A DNA stretch of 64,000 bases from contig NZ_VJOY01000009.1 of NCBI RefSeq assembly GCF_007109405.1, forward strand, positions 124,001 through 188,000, written 5' to 3'. Every line of letters starts with the position of its first letter. Positions within the stretch are counted from its first letter, which is position 1. The position numbers and the translations under genes are program-made. Shown here in pieces: positions 60,973 through 64,000 of the stretch. Below the pieces are notes generated by a model. It searched no databases. It saw only the letters and a list, made by a program, of their open reading frames with translations, and was not told where the DNA came from. The stretch comes from Pseudomonas mangiferae. GTDB taxonomy: Bacteria; Pseudomonadota; Gammaproteobacteria; Pseudomonadales; Pseudomonadaceae.

Positions 60973-61176
60973 ATGAGCCCCGAGAAGTTTGAAGAGCTGA
61001 TGATGACCGCGCTGATCGCCGGTCTGGTCCTGTTCATGGCGTTCATCGTCTGGGACCTGGCGAAGAAATCCAATGCGGGCCGCTTCGGCACCATGATCCT
61101 GTTCCTCGCCCTCGGGCTCGGGGTGATCGGCTTCGTCATCAAGACCCTGGTGATCGGCAGCCTCGAAGGGCTGTAA
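60973..61176 (+). CDS. DUF2788 small membrane protein
   Basis: A 67-residue protein: MSPEKFEELMMTALIAGLVLFMAFIVWDLAKKSNAGRFG and a second hydrophobic segment (TMILFLALGLGVIGFVIKTLVIG). Two membrane helices, DUF2788 family, function unknown. ATG 60973 is preceded by GAGGTTGAC; an in-frame ATG at 60961 is possible. Confidence 0.82.
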   Translation: MSPEKFEELMMTALIAGLVLFMAFIVWDLAKKSNAGRFGTMILFLALGLGVIGFVIKTLVIGSLEGL

Positions 61177-61274
61177 CGCCACACGCCCATCCCGCGTCTC
61201 TACCCTCGTCCTCCCCGCGACGGCGCTCCGGCGATCGTCGTGACGGGCTCGTTTTCACTCAGGAGATCCACCCC

Positions 61275-61667
61275 ATGAACGCTACCGATCGCGTCATGCA
61301 AAGCTATGGACGGTGCTGTGCCAGTACCGATTTCTTCGACGACTTCTACCGTCACTTCCTCGCCAGTTCGCCCCAGGTGCGGGAAAAATTCCTCAACACC
61401 GACATGAAGGCGCAGAAGCAGCTGCTGCGCCAGGGCATCCTCAACCTGGTGATGTACGCCCGGGGCATGCCCGACACCAAGCTGCGCGCCCTCGGCTGCA
61501 GCCATGCTCGGGGCGCCCTGGACATCCGCCCGGAGCTCTACGACCTGTGGCTGGATGCGCTGGTGCAGACCATTTCCGAACACGACAAGCAGTTCGACAC
61601 GGAAACCCGGGTGGCCTGGCGCGAGGTGCTGGCCAAGGGCATCAACATCATCAAGTCCCACTACTGA
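61275..61667 (+). CDS. Single-domain bacterial globin
   Basis: A 130-residue globin-fold protein. The proximal haem ligand is His77 in LRALGCSHARGALDIRPELYDLWLDAL; the N-terminal FFDDFYRHFLASSPQVREKFLNTDM matches the A-B helices. The pattern resembles the globin domain of sensor globins rather than the 2/2 truncated globins. It could bind oxygen or NO in the cytoplasm. Monocistronic between DUF2788 and rluE. Confidence 0.83.
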   Translation: MNATDRVMQSYGRCCASTDFFDDFYRHFLASSPQVREKFLNTDMKAQKQLLRQGILNLVMYARGMPDTKLRALGCSHARGALDIRPELYDLWLDALVQTISEHDKQFDTETRVAWREVLAKGINIIKSHY

Positions 61668-61679
61668 AGGCCAGCGCCT

Positions 61680-62291
61680 TCAGTCGAGCCGGGCGGGCAC
61701 CTCGCGCCATTCGCCCGGCGCCAACCCTTCCAGGCTCCACGGCCCGATCCGCACCCGCACCAGGCGCAGGGTCGGCAGCCCCACCGCGGCGGTCATCCGC
61801 CGCACCTGGCGGTTGCGTCCCTCGCGGATGGTCAGCTCCAGCCAGGCGGTCGGCACGCTTTTGCGAAAGCGTACTGGCGGCTGCCGCGGCCACAGGGCCG
61901 GCTCGTCCAGCCGGCGCACCTCGGCCGGCAGGGTCGGGCCGTCGTTGAGCTCGACACCGTCCCGCAGCCGCTGCAGTGCCGTCTCGTCCGGCTCGCCCTC
62001 CACCTGGACCCAGTAGGTCTTCGCCAATTTGTGCCGGGGGTCGGCGATGCGCGCCTGCAGGCGGCCGTCGCTGGTGAGCAGCAGCAGCCCTTCGCTGTCC
62101 CGGTCCAGGCGCCCGGCCGGGTAGACACCCGGCACGTCGACGAAGTCCTTGAGGGTGGCGCGGCCATCGCCGCCGCTGAACTGGGTCAGCACGTCGTAGG
62201 GCTTGTTGAACAGCAGCAGGCGCGCCGGCCCGGCAGCGGGGGTGGACTGGCGGGGCGAAGGACGCGGGGAAGGACGGCGGGGGCGTGACAT
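61680..62291 (-). CDS. rluE: 23S rRNA pseudouridine(2457) synthase RluE
   Basis: A 203-residue RsuA-family pseudouridine synthase without an S4 domain. [17 protein letters not shown], the catalytic Asp in [33 protein letters not shown] and [29 protein letters not shown] are the family motifs. RluE modifies U2457 of 23S rRNA. The N-terminus has a Pro/Arg-rich tail. Convergent with the globin gene. Confidence 0.88.
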   Translation of the reverse strand: MSRPRRPSPRPSPRQSTPAAGPARLLLFNKPYDVLTQFSGGDGRATLKDFVDVPGVYPAGRLDRDSEGLLLLTSDGRLQARIADPRHKLAKTYWVQVEGEPDETALQRLRDGVELNDGPTLPAEVRRLDEPALWPRQPPVRFRKSVPTAWLELTIREGRNRQVRRMTAAVGLPTLRLVRVRIGPWSLEGLAPGEWREVPARLD

Positions 62292-62371
62292 GGCGTGAAA
62301 CGGTCGGTGGCGCGGAGGCGGACGCGCGGGATGCTAGGATGCCCGCCTCCGTTCCCGCAAGAGTGTGCCGG

Positions 62372-63448
62372 ATGACCCGAGCCCTGCGCCCCACCTGGCT
62401 GATCGAACTGCTCAACCTGCTGCGCGGCGCCGACGCCGGCTACCAGGGCCCGCCCAGCGACCACTTCGACGGCCGGCGCTTCCACAACCTCCAGCCGACC
62501 GACCGCAAGACCCTGCGCCAGGTCCTCAGGTGGCGGATGAACCGCGAGAAGCAGGTGCCCTGGGCACTGCAGGCGCCGGCCGGGCGGGACAACCCGCCGC
62601 CGGCCCGGGTGCAGGGAGAGGACCTGCACGTCACCTACATCAATCACGCGACCCTGCTGATCCAGCAGCACGGGCTGAACATCCTCACCGACCCGCTGTG
62701 GTCGGAGCGCGCCAGCCCGTTCCCGTTCCTCGGCCCGCGCCGCTACCACGCCCCGGGCGTCGCCCTCGACGACTTGCCGGCCATCGACGTCATCCTGGTC
62801 AGCCACAACCACTACGACCACCTGGACCTGGACAGCCTGCGCCGGCTGGCCGAGCGCTTCCCGGTGGCCACGGTGGTCACCGGCCTGGGCAATGGCGCGC
62901 TGATCCGCGCCTGCGGCTTTTCCCGGGTGGTCGAACTGGACTGGTGGCAGCCCCTGGCCCTGAGCCCGGCGCTGACGCTGCACGCGGTGCCGGCGCAGCA
63001 TTGGTCATCCCGCAGCCATGGCGACGCCAACCGTACCTTGTGGCTGGGGTTCGTCCTGACCTCCGCCGGCGGACCGGTGCTGTTCCCCGGGGACAGTGGC
63101 CTGGGGCCGGAATTCGCGCTGATCCACGAGCGCTTCGGGCCGCTGCGCTTCGCCGCCCTGCCCATCGGCGCCTATGCGCCGCGCTGGTTCATGCGCGACA
63201 ACCACATGGACCCGGACGACGCGGTGCAGGCGCACCAGCAGTTGCAGTCGCACTGCAGCATGGCGATCCACTTCGGCACCTTCAACCTGAGCGACGAGGA
63301 CCAGTTCGCGCCGCCCGAGGCCCTGGCCGCCGCCCTCGAAGCCCGGGGCGTAGCCGCGGACCGCTTCCGCGCGCCGCAGCCGGGCGAGCGCTGGCAGGTG
63401 CCGCCGCTGCCACTGGCCGCCGCCGAGGTAGACGCCGCCGCGTCCTGA
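62372..63448 (+). CDS. NAPE-PLD-like metallo-beta-lactamase hydrolase
   Basis: A 358-residue MBL-fold protein. The zinc motif is ILVSHNHYDHLD (HxHxDH), further ligands are in AVPAQHWSSR, VLFPGDSGL and MAIHFGTFNLSDE. The pattern (INHATLLIQQHGLNILTDPLWSERASP, NHMDPDDAVQAHQ) is that of the YhfI/NAPE-phospholipase D-like group that hydrolyses phospholipid-type diesters. ATG 62372 is chosen. Confidence 0.87.
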   Translation: MTRALRPTWLIELLNLLRGADAGYQGPPSDHFDGRRFHNLQPTDRKTLRQVLRWRMNREKQVPWALQAPAGRDNPPPARVQGEDLHVTYINHATLLIQQHGLNILTDPLWSERASPFPFLGPRRYHAPGVALDDLPAIDVILVSHNHYDHLDLDSLRRLAERFPVATVVTGLGNGALIRACGFSRVVELDWWQPLALSPALTLHAVPAQHWSSRSHGDANRTLWLGFVLTSAGGPVLFPGDSGLGPEFALIHERFGPLRFAALPIGAYAPRWFMRDNHMDPDDAVQAHQQLQSHCSMAIHFGTFNLSDEDQFAPPEALAAALEARGVAADRFRAPQPGERWQVPPLPLAAAEVDAAAS

Positions 63449-63497
63449 ATGCCGCGCCGCGACCGACCGGCACCTCGACGGAGCCGGCGGCCGCGCC

Positions 63498-64000
63498 CTA
63501 GCGGAACGGCGGCTCGTCGAAGCTGCGCAGCTTGCGCGAGTGCAGCGAATGCAATTGGCTGCGCAGCAGGTCGAGGGCGGCGATGCCGATCTTCAGGTGC
63601 TGGCTCACCGCCCGCTCGTAGAACGCACCGGCGGCGCCGGGCAGCTTGATCTCGCTGTGCAGCGGCTTGTCCGACACGCACAGCAGCGTGCCGTAGGGCA
63701 CCCGCAGGCGGTAGCCCTGGGCGGCGATGGTGCCGCTCTCCATGTCTACCGCCACGGCCCGGGCCAGGTTGATCAGCGGCCGTTCCTGGGCCCAGCGCAG
63801 CTCCCAGTTGCGGTCGTCGTAGGTCAGCACGGTGCCGGTGCGCAGGCGGCGCTTGAGGGCCTCGCCCTTGTCGCCGGTGACCTGGGCCGCGGCCTCCTGC
63901 AGCGCCTGCTGCACCTCGGCCAGGGCGGGGATCGGGATGTTCGGCGGCACCACCCGGTCGAGGATGCCGTCGCGGCGCATGTAGGCGTGGGCCAGCACAT
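63498..64000 (-). CDS. amn: AMP nucleosidase, C-terminal part
   Basis: The last 167 residues of AMP nucleosidase (the start lies beyond the window): VLAHAYMRRDGILDRVVPPNIPIPALAEVQ, AVAVDMESGTIAAQGYRLRVPYGTLLCVSDKPLHSEIKLPGAA and the end KLRSFDEPPFR match Amn. VAVDMES contains the glutamate-Asp substrate site of the nucleoside phosphorylase fold. The enzyme splits AMP into adenine and ribose 5-phosphate. Gene order rluE-MBL-amn fits the conserved block. Confidence 0.9.
   Translation of the reverse strand, partial: VLAHAYMRRDGILDRVVPPNIPIPALAEVQQALQEAAAQVTGDKGEALKRRLRTGTVLTYDDRNWELRWAQERPLINLARAVAVDMESGTIAAQGYRLRVPYGTLLCVSDKPLHSEIKLPGAAGAFYERAVSQHLKIGIAALDLLRSQLHSLHSRKLRSFDEPPFR

Overview
This 64 kb window is a chromosomal segment of a very GC-rich gammaproteobacterium, almost certainly a Pseudomonas (or a recently split genus such as Metapseudomonas). 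Evidence is the strong G/C third-position bias and gene order that, from memory, follows P. aeruginosa in blocks: hprA-rsmC-lysP-UPF0016-SirB1 (like PA4626-PA4630), a purine permease plus trmA (like PA4719-PA4720), a CupE/Csu pilus operon, and a long stretch from tesB to amn (like PA3942-PA3970). No rRNA, tRNA, CRISPR array, complete IS element or prophage was recognised.

Layout. (1) 1-10 kb: a lipid or hydrophobic-compound region with a cut-off AraC regulator, a PF10118 metal-dependent hydrolase, a MalT-like LuxR regulator, a DUF1329/DUF1302 envelope pair and an AlkK-type acyl-CoA ligase. (2) 10-18 kb: an MFS/AraC divergent pair, a LysE exporter, then the hprA-rsmC-lysP-Mn exporter-SirB1 block, with a yybP-ykoY manganese riboswitch and its promoter ahead of the exporter gene. 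(3) 18-24.5 kb: a cytoplasmic PaoABC-type molybdenum aldehyde oxidoreductase, an XdhC/PaoD-type maturation protein and an MFS exporter. (4) 24.8-28 kb: an NCS2 purine permease, trmA, and a Fur-box-preceded, miniature FecI/FecR-like pair. (5) 28-34 kb: a DUF411 metal-binding protein, a secreted pepsin-like protein, alaC, an orphan type VI secretion effector/immunity pair (Tae1 family plus a lipoprotein), a YpfJ-type zinc peptidase and a HAD phosphatase. (6) 34-40 kb: the six-gene cupE (Csu-type) chaperone-usher operon on the minus strand. (7) 40-64 kb: mainly core genes (tesB, a deacetylase, a flavoprotein, a response regulator-CheC/PAS pair, rhlE, hrpB, a CDF metal exporter, an Lrp regulator, a globin, rluE, amn), interrupted by a beta-helix secreted protein, an SDR gene remnant and an MHS-family transporter.

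Two copies of a ~143 bp inverted-repeat element (MITE), 36 kb apart, each lie between convergent genes, and in both cases the element end forms the TAG stop codon of the minus-strand gene. Other notable items are the Tae1-like effector pair outside any T6SS cluster, the bacterial pepsin-like protein, the riboswitch with an unusual closing inverted repeat, palindromic repeats upstream of cupE, and a possible structured RNA near 60.1 kb with two covarying hairpins and an intrinsic terminator.
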